64,000 bases of DNA, taken from NCBI RefSeq assembly GCF_964656455.1, contig NC_135726.1, positions 24,811,168 to 24,875,167 on the forward strand, in the 5' to 3' direction. Each line of letters opens with the position of its first letter. The first letter of the stretch is position 1. This document shows positions 23,815-36,350 of the stretch, one piece after another. The DNA is from Halichoerus grypus. Its lineage: Eukaryota; Chordata; Mammalia; Carnivora; Phocidae. The notes under the pieces are model-generated. The model searched no databases, had not been told where the DNA came from, and was given only the letters and a program-made list of their open reading frames with translations. The translations under genes were made by a program, and so were the position numbers.

Positions 23815-23875
23815 TTTTTTTTTACATTTATTTATTTATTTTTGCATTCAAGTATAATTAACATCCAGATAGAGT
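23815..23875 (-). repeat. Possible tiny L1 3' end
   Basis: T-rich sequence followed by caagtataattaacatccag resembles the reverse complement of an L1 3' terminus. Too short to be sure. Confidence 0.35.
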
Positions 23876-24232
23876 TTTAAGAGTAAATTCACATTAGAAT
23901 ACCTTTGAATACTGAATCACATTTAAACACTTTTGACATAATTTTCACTTTTTAAAAAAATAATTGCTTTGCTATATGTCTTTATTCTTTTACTGTAGGA
24001 TAATCCTGAGGCTATAAAATTTGCCTGAATTCTTAAGGATTCTTCAGCTCCAACTGAAAAAAATCCTTCAGAACAATGTGAAACTCCCTTAAATTCATCA
24101 TTTTTATATAGTAAAATTGAGGAAAAGGAATAGAGCAGGTTCTAATGTTCTCTTAGTCATAAAGACAGTTGGTAGCCAAGATTTTTAAATGTATTCTCTA
24201 GTATTTTTTGTCACATGTTAGAAATTTGACTA

Positions 24233-24426
24233 GGGTAAGAGTTTCATTTTATTTATTTGTCAGAGAGAGCATAAGCAGGGGGAATGGCAGGCAAAGGGAG
24301 AAGCAAGCTCCCCACTGAGCTGGGAGTCCGATGTGGGGCTCAATCCCAGGACCCTGGGATCATTACCTGAGCTGAAGGCAGACGCTTAACCAACTGAGCC
24401 ACCCAGGCATCCCGGGGTAAGTTTTA
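24233..24426 (-). mobile_element. CAN-SINE, minus strand
   Basis: Body 24247-24413: tttatttatttgtcagagag, ggggctcaatcccaggaccc, ctgagctgaaggcagacgct, ccaactgagccacccaggca. gggtaag-type flanks occur on both sides. Confidence 0.94.
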
Positions 24427-24529
24427 TATCATGAATTTTTGTTGTCCCAATTTTTAGATGTGAATCCGAAAACAATGCATTGATTTAAATCTCTATTTTA
24501 TAAAATAGAAAACTGCGGCTTGAAAGTAT

Positions 24530-24655
24530 TCATTTTTCACAGGATTGTTTTGAGGATTCAATGAGAAAGTATATGATAAAAAATAATCAATGCAGGTGCC
24601 TGACATCTACAGTCAATAAGTTTTGTTTTTATGATTATCCAATGAGCAGAAATAA
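24530..24655 (+). repeat. MIR SINE remnant
   Basis: tttttcacaggattgttttg, aggattcaatgagaaag, aggtgcctgacatctacagt, caataagtt match the MIR 3' half in order. Confidence 0.7.
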
Positions 24656-25078
24656 ACGAGCTTGTAGAATTGTGGGTTCAGTGGTAAAATAACTACACAC
24701 AGGATCTCAAGTCTTGAAGTGCTCCCTAATCATTCCTGATCAGAGGTTCAAAATCAGGCCTGGATATTGCTTTTCTAGTGGAATTAACCAGTGGAAACTA
24801 AATCCACTGCTTGTTTATTAACTTTGGAAAATAAGGACCCAACAACCAAACCAACAAAACAAAATGACAGAAACAAGAATAGCAGCTACAAAAAAACACT
24901 CAAATGTCATACACACTTTAAACAATTTTGCATACTTAGAAAACTCTGACACTTCTTTCCTTTTCATATAAATAATAACTGTGGCTTGGTCTCTATGATC
25001 TAGCTCTCCCTTTAGATAACTGGTACCTGGGGAGAAAACAGGTGGGTGGGACAGCTATTTAATAAAATACAGGTTATT
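24656..25078. other. Single-copy sequence
   Basis: No recognised gene or repeat between the MIR and the start of the L1. Confidence 0.5.
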
Positions 25079-25378
25079 TTCAGATGGACCTAACAGATAT
25101 ATTCAGAACATTCCATCCTAAAACAGCAGAATACACATTTTTTTCAAGTATACATGGAACATTCTCCAGAATAGACCACATACTAGGTCATAAAACAGGT
25201 CACAAAAAAGACTGAAGTCATACCATGCACCTCTTCTGACCACACTATGCAACTAGAAGTCAACCATGAGAAAAACCAGGAAACACCACAAATACATGAA
25301 GGTTAAACAACATTCCACTAAACAATGAATAGGTGAACCAGGAAGTGAAAGAAAAAATTAAAAAATACATGGAAACAG

Positions 25379-25591
25379 GGGTGCCTGGGTGGCACAGTCA
25401 CTTAAGCATCTGACTCATGGTTTCAGCTCAGGTCATGATCTCATAGGTCATGGGATCAAGCCCTGTGTCCAGCTCTATGCTCAGCATGGAGTCTGCTTGA
25501 ATTTTTCTCTCCCTCTCCATCTGCTCCTCTCCCCTGTGCTCACTCTCTCAATCTAATAAATAAATAAATCTTTTTTAAAAAATGGAAACAG
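25379..25591 (+). mobile_element. CAN-SINE inside L1
   Basis: Body 25379-25575: ggtgcctgggtggcacagtc, ggtttcagctcaggtcatga, CT-rich stretch and aaataaataaatctttt tail. atggaaacag-type duplications (tggaaacag at 25370-25378 and 25583-25591) flank it. Older subfamily with several changes in the head. Confidence 0.94.
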
Positions 25592-26887
25592 ATGAAAATA
25601 AAAACACAATCATCCAAAACCTTTGAGATGCAGCAAATGTGGTCATTAGAGGGAAGTATATAGCAATACAGACCTACCTCAAGAAGCAAGAAAAATCTCA
25701 AATAAACAACCTAACCTTACACCTAAAGGAGCTAGAAAAAGAAAAACAAATGAGCCTGAAGATAGCAGAAAGAAGGAAATAATAAAGATTTGAATAGAAA
25801 TAAATTATATAGAAACTAAAAAAACAATATAACAGATGAATTAAACTAGGAACTAGCTCTTTGAAAAAAATAAATAAAATTGATAAACCTCCAGCCAGAC
25901 TTATCAAAAAGAAAAGAGAAAGGACCCAAATAAATAAAATCACAAATGAGAGAGGAAAAATGACAACCAACACCACCAAAAAAAATACAAACAATTATAA
26001 GAGAATACTATGAAAAACTATATGTCAACAAATTAGACAACCTGGAAGAAATGGATGGATTCCTAGAAACATATAAACTACCAAAACCAAAACAGGAGGA
26101 AATAGAAAACTTCAACTGATAACCAGCAAAGAAATTGAATCAGTAATCAAAAATCTTCCAACAAAAAATCCAGGGTCAGATGGCTTCACAGGTGAATTCT
26201 ACCAATCATTTAAAGAAGAGTTAATACCTTTTCTTCTCAAACTATTACAAAAAATAGAAAAGGAAGGAAAACTTTCAAATTCATCTATGAGGCCAGCATT
26301 ATCCTGATATCAAAACCAAAGACTCCACTGAAAAAGAGAACTACAAGCCAATATCCCTGATGAACACAGATGTAAAAATTCTCAATAAAATACTAGCAAA
26401 CTGAATCCAATAATACATTAAAAAAATCATTCACCACAATCAAGTGGATTTTTTCCTGTGTTGCAAGGGTGGTTCAATATTCACAAATCAATCAATGTAA
26501 TACATCACATCAATAAGAGAAAGGATAAGAACCACATGATCATTTGAATAGACGCAGAAAAAGCATTTGACAAAGTACATCTATTCATGATAAAAACCCT
26601 CAACAAAGTAGGTTTAGAGTAAACATACTTCAACATAATAAAGGCCATATACGAAAAAATTCACAGCTAATATAATTCTCAATGGGGAAAAACTGAGAAC
26701 TTTTCCTCTATGGTCAAGAACAAGACAGGGATATCCACTCTCACCACTGTTATTTAACATAGACTAGAAGTCCCAGTCACAGTAAGCAGACAACAGAAAA
26801 GAAAAAAAGTCATCTAAATTGGTAAGGAAGAAGTAAAACTTTGACTTTTGGCAGATGACATGATACTCTATATAGAAAACCCGAATG

Positions 26888-27091
26888 GGGCACCTGGGTG
26901 GCTCAGTCATTAAGCGTCTGCCTTCGGCTCAGGTCATGATCCTGGGGTCCTGGGATCGAGCCCCACATCGGGCTCTCTGCTCCTCAGGAGGCCTGCTTCT
27001 CCCTCTCACACTCCCCCTGCTTGTGTTCCCTCTCTCGCTATCTCTCTCTGTCAAATAAATAAAATCTTTAAAAAAAAAAGAAAACCTGAAA
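26888..27091 (+). mobile_element. CAN-SINE inside L1 reverse transcriptase
   Basis: Body 26888-27078 with intact-looking head (ggggcacctgggtggctcag), gatcgagccccacatcgggc and a tail ending in an A run. agaaaacccgaa (left) and agaaaacctgaa (right) are the duplicated target. Confidence 0.96.
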
Positions 27092-29007
27092 GACTTCACC
27101 AAAAAACTTCTAGAACTGAATTCAGTAAAGTCACAGAATACAAAATCAATGTAGAGAAATCTGTTGCATTTCTAATACATCAATGAAGCAGCAGAAAGAA
27201 AAATTAAGGAATCAATCCCATTTACAATTGCACCAAAAACCATAAGATACTTAGGAATAAACCTAACCAAAGAGGTGAAAGTCCTGTACTATGAAAACTA
27301 TAAAACACTGATGAAAGAAATTAAAGGTAACACAAAGAAATGGCAAGACATTCCATGCTCATGGATTGGAAGAACAAATATTGTTAAAATGTCTATGCTA
27401 CCTAAAACAGTCTACACATTTAATGTAATCCCTATCAAAATACCAACAGCATTTTTCACATAGCTAGAATGAACAATCCTAAGACTTGTATGGAACCACA
27501 AAAGACAGAAAAGCAAAGCTGGAGGCATCATAATCTGGATTTCAAGTATATTACAAAGCTGTAGTAATCAAAATGGTATGGCACTGGCACAAAAATAGAC
27601 ACATATTTCAAGAGAACAGACTAGAAAACCCAGAAATGAACACATAACTAGATGGTCAATTAATCTTCAACAAAGCAGGGAAGAATGTCCAATGGGAAAA
27701 AGACAATCTCTTCAACAAATGGTGTTGGGAAAACTGGACAGCAACATGCAAAAGAATGAAACTGGACCACTTCATTACACCATACACAAAAATAAATTCA
27801 AAATGGATTAAAGACCTAAATGTGAGATCTGAAACCATGACAATCCTAGGAGAGAGCACAGGCAGTATCCTCTCTGACATCGGCCATAGCAACTTCTTTT
27901 TAGATCAGTCTCTGGGACAATAAAAGCAAAAATAAACTATTGGGACTTCATCAAAATAAAAAGCTTCTACACAGCAAAAGAAACAATCAACAAAACTAAA
28001 AGACAACCTACTGAATGGGAGAAGATATTTACAAATGACATATCTGATAAAGGATTAGTATCCAAAATCTATAAAGAACTGACACAATTCAACACCCAAG
28101 AAACAAATAATCCAATTTAAAAATGGGGAGAGGACATGAAAAGATATTTCTCCAAAGAAGAAATACAGATGGCCAATAGACACATGAGAAGATGCTCAAC
28201 ATCACTCATCATCAGGGAAATGCAAATCAAAACTACTATGAGATATCACCTAACACAGGTCAGAATGGCTAAAATCACCAATACAAGACACAACAGGTGT
28301 TGGCAAGAATATGGAGAAAGGGGAACCCTCGTGCGTTGGTGGTGGGCAAACTGGTGCAGCTACTCTGGAAGATAATATGGAGGGTCCTCCAAAAGTTAAA
28401 AATACAAATATCCTATGATCCAGCAATTGCACTACTAGTTATTTGCCCAAAGAATACAAAAATACTAATTCGAAGGGATACATACACCCTGATGTTTATA
28501 GTAGCATAATTTATAACAGCCAAATTATGGAAACAGCCCAAGTGCCCATCAGTTGATGAAGGGCTAAAGATGTGTGGCACATATATACAATGGAATATTA
28601 CTCAGCCATAAAAAAGAATGAAACCTTGCCATTTGCAACAGCATGGATAGAACTAGAGAGTATTATGTTAAGCAAATAAGTCATTCAGAGAAAGACAAGT
28701 ACCATATGATTTCACTCTTATGTGGAATTTAAGAAACAAAACAAATGAGCAAAAGGGAAAAAAGAGAGAGAGAGAGACAAACCAAGAAACAGACTCTTAA
28801 CTATAGATGACACACTGATGGTTACCAGAGGGGAGGTGGGGGGGTGAGGGGGATGGGTGAAATAGGTGATGGGGATTAAGGAGGGCACTTGTCGTGATGA
28901 GCGTCGGGTGATGTATGGAAGTGTTGAATCGCTATATTGTATATCTGAAACTAATATCACACTCTATGTTAACTAACTGGAATTTAAATAAAAACTTAAA
29001 AAAAAAA

Positions 29008-30092
29008 GATTACCAATACACACACAAAGATCAATCAATCAATCAGAGGTCATTAGACTTCCTCAATTATTAATATTAGCTATCAAATCCACCAAATTCG
29101 GATTGTTTTCATAGTTGTGGCATATTCTTTAAACTGTGCGTCCTCAGATTCCCTCATCTGGTCACCAGCCAATAGACTCTCTAGCATCCCATCACACGAG
29201 TGTTTGTACTTGTTGATTTATATAACACTTACAAGAAACTAATGCCTTCCTCACAAAAGTTCCTGTTGTTTTATCTCCTCCATCTTGAATTTCTGCAGGT
29301 GGATGTTTGGATCCCAATCTAAATATTTTAAATTACTCCTGCTGTTTATCTTAGAGTCCATACCAGCATTTTTGGATCCCTGAGCAAGTAGAGATGAGGA
29401 AGAAATTTCATTAAAGCTTGCTGACGTTAATCAATAAGTAATGGCTGCTTTGACTGTGAAATGAAAACTATTCAGAGGCCAGTGAAAATGAATGTGATAA
29501 TCAACCAGGGATGCCTGCCGTGTGAGGAGGGAAGGGGATGGCTGCCTGCAAGGCCATTTTTACCTAAAGAGCTGCAATATCAAATACATAATGCATGAAA
29601 GTTTCCCTGGATACCATGTACACATGGTCACTGTTTGCCTTTTGTGGGCTGCTTTCTGCTATCATCTGTCTCATCTCCCAACTTTTAAAAAGTGAGACAC
29701 CACCAGGAAGCACCTCAGTCCACATATGTCCAAGTTTTAAACACTTAAGGAGTTCTTCCAAAGCCAGATGCAATCGTGAATATTTTCTGACTAATGGATC
29801 ATACAACCGAGGAAAGAGAAGTAGATAATGGCAGATAGGTAACTGGAAAACAGATAATTCAATGAGAAGAGATTCTAAAAATATTATCAGATTGAAGAAT
29901 TATCAAATGAAAAAACCCACAAACACACAGATGCTCTGTTCTTTCTGTACAATGAGAAAACTCATAGATGCATGTTATCCAGGAACTTAATCATATTGAA
30001 GTTAAAAACATGCAGAAAAAACACTTCAAGTTCTTTTTAAACAAAGCAAAAAAGCGAGGTGGTACAAATTATTTTAACAATAGAATACGTTT
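29008..30092. other. Single-copy sequence, no gene seen
   Basis: Nothing recognised. Overlapping open frames at 29564-29806 (-) and 29595-29828 (+) are mirror images in the same DNA and have no known product. Confidence 0.5.
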
Positions 30093-30328
30093 AAGAGTTA
30101 ATAGTATTATAGGGGCACCTGGGTGGCTCAGTCGTTAAGCGTCTGCCTTCGGCTCAGGTCATGATCCCAGGGTCCTGAGATCGAGCCCCGCATCGGGCTC
30201 CCTGCTCCGCGGGAAGCCTGCTTCTCCCTCTCCCTCCACCCTGCTTGTGTTCCCTCTCTCACTGTGTCTCTATCTGTCAAAAAAATAAATAAAATCTTTA
30301 GAAAAAAAAAAGAGTTAATAGTATTATA
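30093..30328 (+). mobile_element. CAN-SINE with perfect 19-bp target-site duplication
   Basis: Body 30112-30309, close to the younger carnivore consensus in every block. aagagttaatagtattata occurs at 30093-30111 and 30310-30328 without a mismatch, so this is among the youngest insertions here. Confidence 0.98.
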
Positions 30329-30364
30329 AATGATCAACAGTAATGACGTTGATGATGACAATTG

Positions 30365-30560
30365 TAGTCCCAGGTGGTGTACAAAGTGCTTCTCATGAAT
30401 AACTCGATTTAATCAACACAACTGAAGAAGCAGGTATGATCAATTTCCCCATTGTCCAGAAGAGAGAATTTATTTGAGATACTGAACCTGCTCAAGGTCA
30501 CACTGTTCTACCGCCGTGGAGCTGGGACATTACAGCTTACTTCAGACTCCTGACTTACAA
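30365..30560 (-). repeat. MIR SINE remnant
   Basis: ctcgatttaatcaacacaac, tttccccattgtccagaaga, gcaaggtcacac-like ctcaaggtcacactgttcta and gtggagctgggacatt follow the MIR reverse complement. Confidence 0.72.
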
Positions 30561-31089
30561 CAACCACATCGTACTGGCCCAGGAAAAGTCACACAGTCAC
30601 CGCTGATAATTCTTACCCTCATCCAAACTCAGGTCAATTTCCTGTACCACACATAAAAAAGACTATGATGCTAAGTGTAGCAGTATAAATCCTGAAAAAA
30701 GCTGCATTTGTAAAGATCCAGGGACAGCGTCTTTTATATTTCCAGGGCCTATGCCTCTGTCTTTCTCAGTAGTTTTATGATCTGTCACTACTTGAGCAGA
30801 CAGCACATCAGCAAGTTTGCAGGGTAATCTTTTTGGACTGATCTCATTTATGCTTGCCCATTTCTTGCCAGTAACAAATCTTGTAAAAACACTTAGCGTT
30901 CCAGGGCTTTTCACATATAACTCATCTACCTGAAGGTTTTAAAAAAGTAATTCACAACACCGCTCTCCATCAAAAGAGATAATCATTTCCATTTCTGTCT
31001 TCATGTAAGATATAATAATTCTGTAATTTATGGGGCCACAGAAGCTCTATGACTTATATCATTTGGAGCATAATGTGATCTTCTCTGAT
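30561..31089. other. Single-copy sequence
   Basis: No gene recognised. The minus-strand frame 30663-30914 resembles no known protein. Confidence 0.5.
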
Positions 31090-31258
31090 TAATAGCTGCC
31101 ATTTATTCAGAGACTGTGCAGGACACTTTATATTTATTGAACATTCTCATTTAATTCTCACAACAATTGTAAGGGAAGCTATCATTACCTCTACTTTACA
31201 GTTTCAGCAACAATTGTAGGTCATGCAGCCAGTAACCAGAGCCAAGATCAAACCTGGG
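31090..31258 (-). repeat. MIR SINE remnant
   Basis: catttaattctcacaacaat, cattacctctactttacagt and aggtcatgcagccagtaacc match the MIR reverse complement. Confidence 0.75.
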
Positions 31259-31542
31259 GAACATCGATCATTCTGTCAATGAATAAAGGGGCAGGAAAGC
31301 AGATTGAAGCTTGGGTACCATCTGTTTCATATTAACATTTGCCATTTTATGATTTATTTATTCAACCGACCTTTGCGAAGCTTTATCTAGATATAAAACA
31401 CAATGGGATTATTAAATTATACATCTGATGGGTGGAATAGTGAAAAGGTATCACCACCCAGAAAGCAGTTGCTCATCTATATGAACACCACACTGATTCT
31501 CAAAGTTGCATCCTCTGCCTGTTCCCTCCCATCCTTCGAGAC

Positions 31543-31754
31543 CAGGGTTTCTCAACCGTGTTGCTACTGACTTTTAGGAGCAAAGAAATCCTTGTGAGGG
31601 CTGTTCAGGGGCATTGTCAGATTTTTAGCAGCATCCCTGGCCTCTCCCCACTCGATTGCAAGAGCTCATCTCTCTCCAGTCATGACAATCAAAGATGTCT
31701 CCAGACATTGCCAAACACCACTGAGGGACAAAACTGCCTCTAACTGAGAAACAG
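31543..31754 (-). mobile_element. MER5A-type non-autonomous hAT element
   Basis: Starts cagggtttctcaaccgtg, contains tttttagcagcatccctggc and aagatgtctccagacattgc, and ends near aactgagaaacag, so both terminal inverted repeats are readable. No transposase coding. Confidence 0.87.
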
Positions 31755-31839
31755 ACTAGAAATTTCATCTAACATAATATTATGTCTCAGTAATATTCAT
31801 CATGCTTTTTACATTTAACAAATAATTATATCTTCTTTG

Positions 31840-31955
31840 GTTAAATATAAGTTCCTGTTGTGTATGTCTATGACCATAATGACTACACAGCATATGGGAC
31901 CTAGTCAACGCTTAAAGAAAAGTTGGTTGGATGAACATATGGAATGACCAAAGTC
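31840..31955 (+). repeat. L2 LINE 3' remnant
   Basis: tatgggacctagtcaacgct followed by ttggttggatgaacatatgg resembles the L2 3' end (tagtaggtgctc ... gttgaatgaat). Confidence 0.5.
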
Positions 31956-34657
31956 AACTCATTTATTTATTAAGACCCTGCTTTTGAAAAGATGCCTTAA
32001 TGAGTTTTTAAACTAGCCAAACAGGTACATTTTTGGGTCAGAACTGTCCTTAAGAGAAAGAAGTACAATGTAAATCTAGTAAAAGCCAAAGAGACCTCCT
32101 TTGTGTCCAACTAAAAATACCTGCATAGCAAATTGCTTTGGCTTTTCTGGCAGCCATATATTTGACATTGATTCTCGGCAATGGAAATATCAATACTCCA
32201 AGGTCATCTTTCAGGTGTCCTGTTTCCAAAAGGGAATTGGAAAGCATTTTTCTCAATACAACAACATAAAATTTTAATATTAAATTTTATATTAATCATA
32301 TTATTCATTATTCAATCACTCTTCACACTGTCATTGAATCCAGGTCAGAGGAGATCTCCAGTTTTATTTATCATATTAAGCATAAATGTTATTGAGTGAA
32401 AGAATGCATAAATGAAGGAGAAGAGATACATGGTTAGAAAGTAAAAATAAAATATCCTTTGCATGATGACTTTAGACCTTAACTCTTTACCCTTGGACAA
32501 GTTGTACAAACTTAGGGTACAACAAAATCTTTTTCTCCAGAAAATTTGTAACTGTCTGATCCATAATGTATCATTTGGTTCAAATAAAATATTTTGAGTG
32601 TTTGCTTCTCCAATAAACATAAATTTGTTCTACAATACTCAGATAACCTGGTGCTTTGTTGGCACCAAGTTAATTCTTGAAAGGGTGAACCAGATTTCAA
32701 AAGAAAGTTATCATTATGCTCCACTCCACTTTTACCTCAGACTCATCTTATGTAGTAGAAGGGGCAGATTTGCCAGAGCCAACATAGATGCCATACAGAC
32801 CGACATTAAGCACCCTCTCCAGTGCTTTCCAGAGAAACACTGCCTGCCACACATGCCTCTTAAAAAGGCCTTCTCTACTACCAATAAGCTCAACCCTACT
32901 ATTCCTCATCAAGCCTCTGAGGAAATGTCACTTAGAGTTTAGCTTCCATAGTAACCCATGACCAATTTTCAACAAGAGCACGTGAATAAACAGGCCATTG
33001 ATCTACACCGTGCTTGAACACTCTTTTCCACACCTCCTCGCCAAAATAGCTGCTCATCCGTTCTCCACTCTTTGGAAATCTCTCCTTCTCCAGGATGGGA
33101 TACTTCTGTCTACCTTACCCATGGACCTTCCCTTCTAGGATTATCCAACATTATCATCCATTAATTTGCAGGTTTTTCATATGGTTAAAAGTCTCTTAAT
33201 TCTCACTGGGGATGAAAGTTACCTCACACCTCCAGAAATTAAAGACTTCATTCTCTAAAATAAGAGAAGGGGAATGTTCTCTCATTATCTTAATTATCTT
33301 ACAGCATCTAAAACCAAAAACCAATTCATAGCTCAGTGGATTACCACGTGACACCTATTATGAGGTTTGTAATAAAGCAAATAACCAGATTCTTCATTGT
33401 TATGTCTATGAGTATTAGAATTATTAGCTATATGAAGCATAAAACTGACCTAAAAACCCCAAAATGTAAAGCACTGAAATGAACACAAAATTTGTGCCAC
33501 ACTTCGGCAGTAGAAAACGTCTTCTCTACCTTTGAGTGGTGGGAACTATTTAACAATTTAGAGTATACTTATCTCTATCATTTTTATAGTTATTAATAAT
33601 ATAGATATGTATATTAGGAAATTGTATAGCTCCACTTTTCTCCAGGAATATAAAATTCTTTTGTCATGGCCTTCAAGCAAGAATCAGTTTATCCAGGATA
33701 GGATAAAGAACAGTAAATTTTAATAGGTTACTAAATATTGCATTGATAGATACCTTTAAGTTGGAAATTAATTCTATATTTGGTTATTAGTGATAGAGAA
33801 TTGGATACAGTAAGTGTTTTCCATTTTAATGGTATATTTCAAGAAAATAAATGCTATTTGTATTTTCCAAGAAAATATTTTCCATGTAACATTGGCTATC
33901 ACCAACTATGAAGAACTGAGGACACCTGATTCTAGAATTTCTATATACCAAGGCTTTGGGAATTTGATCAGCCTCTTAGAGTTATATGCAATATATAAGT
34001 AATAACTTATCTACTTCAGATGTTACCTTAAAAGACAGTAAAAAATCAGAAACAGGGAGGCTTAGAAAACTGACCAAAATCTGACTAAAAGAAAACGATT
34101 GGAAAGCGTCCAGCCATAGTTTACATTTTTATTGAAATAGGCATTAATAAAAATTATTAGAAATACAGAGATGGTGTCTTTCAATGCAGTTGTCTCAACA
34201 TTAAGCTTTCTTTTAATTAGCAATTTAAAACATGCAATACGCTTTTGTACACTGTATTGTATATTGTGTGTTTTAGAAAAAAAGAAGATTCCTTATATAG
34301 TATTCCTCCAGCTATCAATGGAAATTTGGTCTCACACTACCCGCTATTACTGCCAGAGACTGCTATGTCTCTGAACACAACCTTGGAAGTGATACATCTG
34401 CTGAAAAAATGTAACAGAATATGCTACATGGTCCACACCACATGGATGGAGCTAAGAGCCCTTTGCTGAAGTCTTTGACATTGTTGCACATATTCCTGGA
34501 TCACCAAATTTACTCAAATATTTTTTTTAACAAAAATAATAAACTGAACAGCTTAAAAATGTAAGGACACATTTATGATAATATGTATGCTAATTATGGA
34601 AAAATAAGCACAGCCTGAAATTTCATACTTTATCTTAAGTAGTAATTAAAAACTGAA
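31956..34657. other. Long repeat-poor stretch, no gene recognised
   Basis: About 2.7 kb without a recognisable transposable element. The longest frame is 114 codons at 32598-32942 (+). It has no motif, signal peptide or family resemblance that I can see, and opposite-strand frames overlap it. An unrecognised exon cannot be excluded without comparative data. Confidence 0.5.
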
Positions 34658-34902
34658 TGAGTCTGCATGGCTCATTCGGTTAAGCGACCGACTCTTGGTT
34701 TTGGCTAGGTCCTGATCTCAGGATCGTGGGATCCAGCCCCACATCGAGCCCCATGTCAGGCTCTGCGCTCAGTGCAGAGCCTGCTTGAGATTCTCTCTCT
34801 CTCCCTCTGCCCCTCCCCCTGCTCACGCATGTGCGTGCTCTCTCTCAAATAAATAATAAATAAATAAATAAATAAAATCATTAAAAAATATGAATTAAAA
34901 AC
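34643..34902 (+). mobile_element. CAN-SINE, older subfamily
   Basis: Body about 34658-34890: gcatggctcattcggttaag, gaccgactcttggttttgg, cagtgcagagcctgcttgag, CT-rich stretch and an (AAAT)n tail. aattaaaaac flanks it on both sides. Confidence 0.93.
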
Positions 34903-35008
34903 AACTTTGCTCACACTGAGCCCATTTACCTCCTGATGCAAAAGCCAGGATACAGGACTTTTGTCATCTAACTCCACATGATCTTACCCATGTTTTTCAT
35001 TAGCATTT

Positions 35009-35218
35009 ACTTCCTCATTTTTTTTTTAAAGATTTTATCTACTTGAGAGAGTGATTGAGAGAGAGAGAGCAAGAAAGGGGGGAGGGTCAAAGGGAGAAGC
35101 AGACTTTCCGCTGAGCAGGGAGCCTGATGTGGGCTCGATCCTGGGACTCCGGGATCATGACCTGAGCCGAAGGCAAATGCTTAACCGACTGAACTATCCA
35201 GGCATCCCTTCCTCATTA
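35009..35218 (-). mobile_element. CAN-SINE, minus strand
   Basis: Body 35020-35207, from tttttaaagattttatctac to actgaactatccaggcatcc. Flanks cttcctcatt are duplicated. Lies head-to-head with the plus-strand SINE about 130 bases upstream in tail-to-tail arrangement. Confidence 0.94.
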
Positions 35219-36069
35219 TTTTTTAAATGACTTTTAAGTTCTTAGAAGATGAGATATCAATCAATCAAACTTTTATCCATTTCTCCTTATTTTGATCTGA
35301 TTCCATAATCCCAAGGAAACTTTCTGATTTCAACACTTGCCTTGCAAGAATTCTAAAGATGTCTCTGTAGAGAGATAAAACTATTTTAGAATTCCAGTTT
35401 TTATAAAACTACAAAAAGTCGTTCCGCTGTGAAAAGTTCTAAGTTTGTACTTGCACCTGGTAATATATTTGTGTTACAGCTTCTCTAAGCATGAACTGGC
35501 ATTCAGATTGGGTCCCAGACTTGGTCCCACAAGTGCCTCCCTGTATTCCCATGAAGGGCAACCACAGAAGCCTTCCATTTGACTGCTTGCTGAGGCAGTC
35601 CTCAGTGAGTAGGAGGTTTGGACTGTGGAATAAGGGAAAGACAGATGAAGAGAACTTGATAATATATTTACTTCTAAATGTGAAATGAAGATTTCATACT
35701 TTTAATTTCTAATAATATGAAATCTCTGCTATCCCCAGATTAAAACTACCTAAAATTGTTTTTCCTCTACTTATAAAAAACAATACATGTTAAGAAGAAT
35801 TTGGAAAAATTAAGAGAATAAAATTAGAAAAACAAAACAAAGCAAAACAAACCTTGGTTCCATCAAGTCAGACATGGTTGGTAAAAGTAATTTGAAAGAA
35901 TATACACAAATACATAATATTTTCCTACATATATACACACACATATGAATATCCTTATGATATATATGTCTATAAATGCATATATGGATTAATAAATATA
36001 GATGTATTCACACATATACATTTGTGTGAATGTAAATTGTATTGCTCATACTAATATGTAACTTTTTAA
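35219..36069. other. Single-copy sequence
   Basis: No gene recognised. TA/CA-rich patches near 35920-36030. The frame 35491-35688 has no recognised product. Confidence 0.5.
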
Positions 36070-36350
36070 TCTGATAACTTATCAGCATTTCCAGTCACTG
36101 ACCATTCATCTACAACATTGTTTTTACAAGTTTTGAATGTTGGTTTATAGATGGACTATCGCTTATTTAACCAATTCCTTCTTGTTAGGTATTTACATGT
36201 TTATGTGCCATAGTTTATCTTTTAGTAGTAATACCACAATAAATACCCTATCACTTAACTCTCTCTTCACAAACATAATTGTTGGGCCAGAGAGCACAAT
36301 GAATGAAAACTTTCTTTGCCCAATTTCATGTTAAAATAAGTTGAATTATA
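36070..36350 (-). repeat. Old L1 3' UTR remnant
   Basis: atttaaccaattccttcttg, gtagtaataccacaataaat and attgttgggccagagagcac follow the reverse complement of an old mammalian L1 3' UTR. Diverged. Confidence 0.5.

Larger units (their letters stand above)
25079..29007 (+). mobile_element. Large 5'-truncated carnivore L1 with dead ORF2 and 3' UTR
   Basis: Begins in ORF2 (cagatggacctaacagatat) and runs through the end of the endonuclease region, the reverse transcriptase, the C-terminal domain and a full 3' UTR to an A tail. The RT catalytic Ala-Asp-Asp can be read at 26851-26859 in the context LADDMILYIEN. The cysteine-rich end is decayed (only WWANWCS-like frames). Numerous in-frame stops leave nothing above 80 residues open. 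SINEs at 25379-25575 and 26888-27078 split it, the second directly after the catalytic motif. Target-site duplications were not found, so the 5' junction may be rearranged. Confidence 0.95.

Noticed and set aside
32598..32942. 114-codon open frame in repeat-poor DNA
   Set aside because: No recognisable domain, opposite-strand frames overlap it, and no flanking splice signals could be assigned with confidence. Kept only as something to test.
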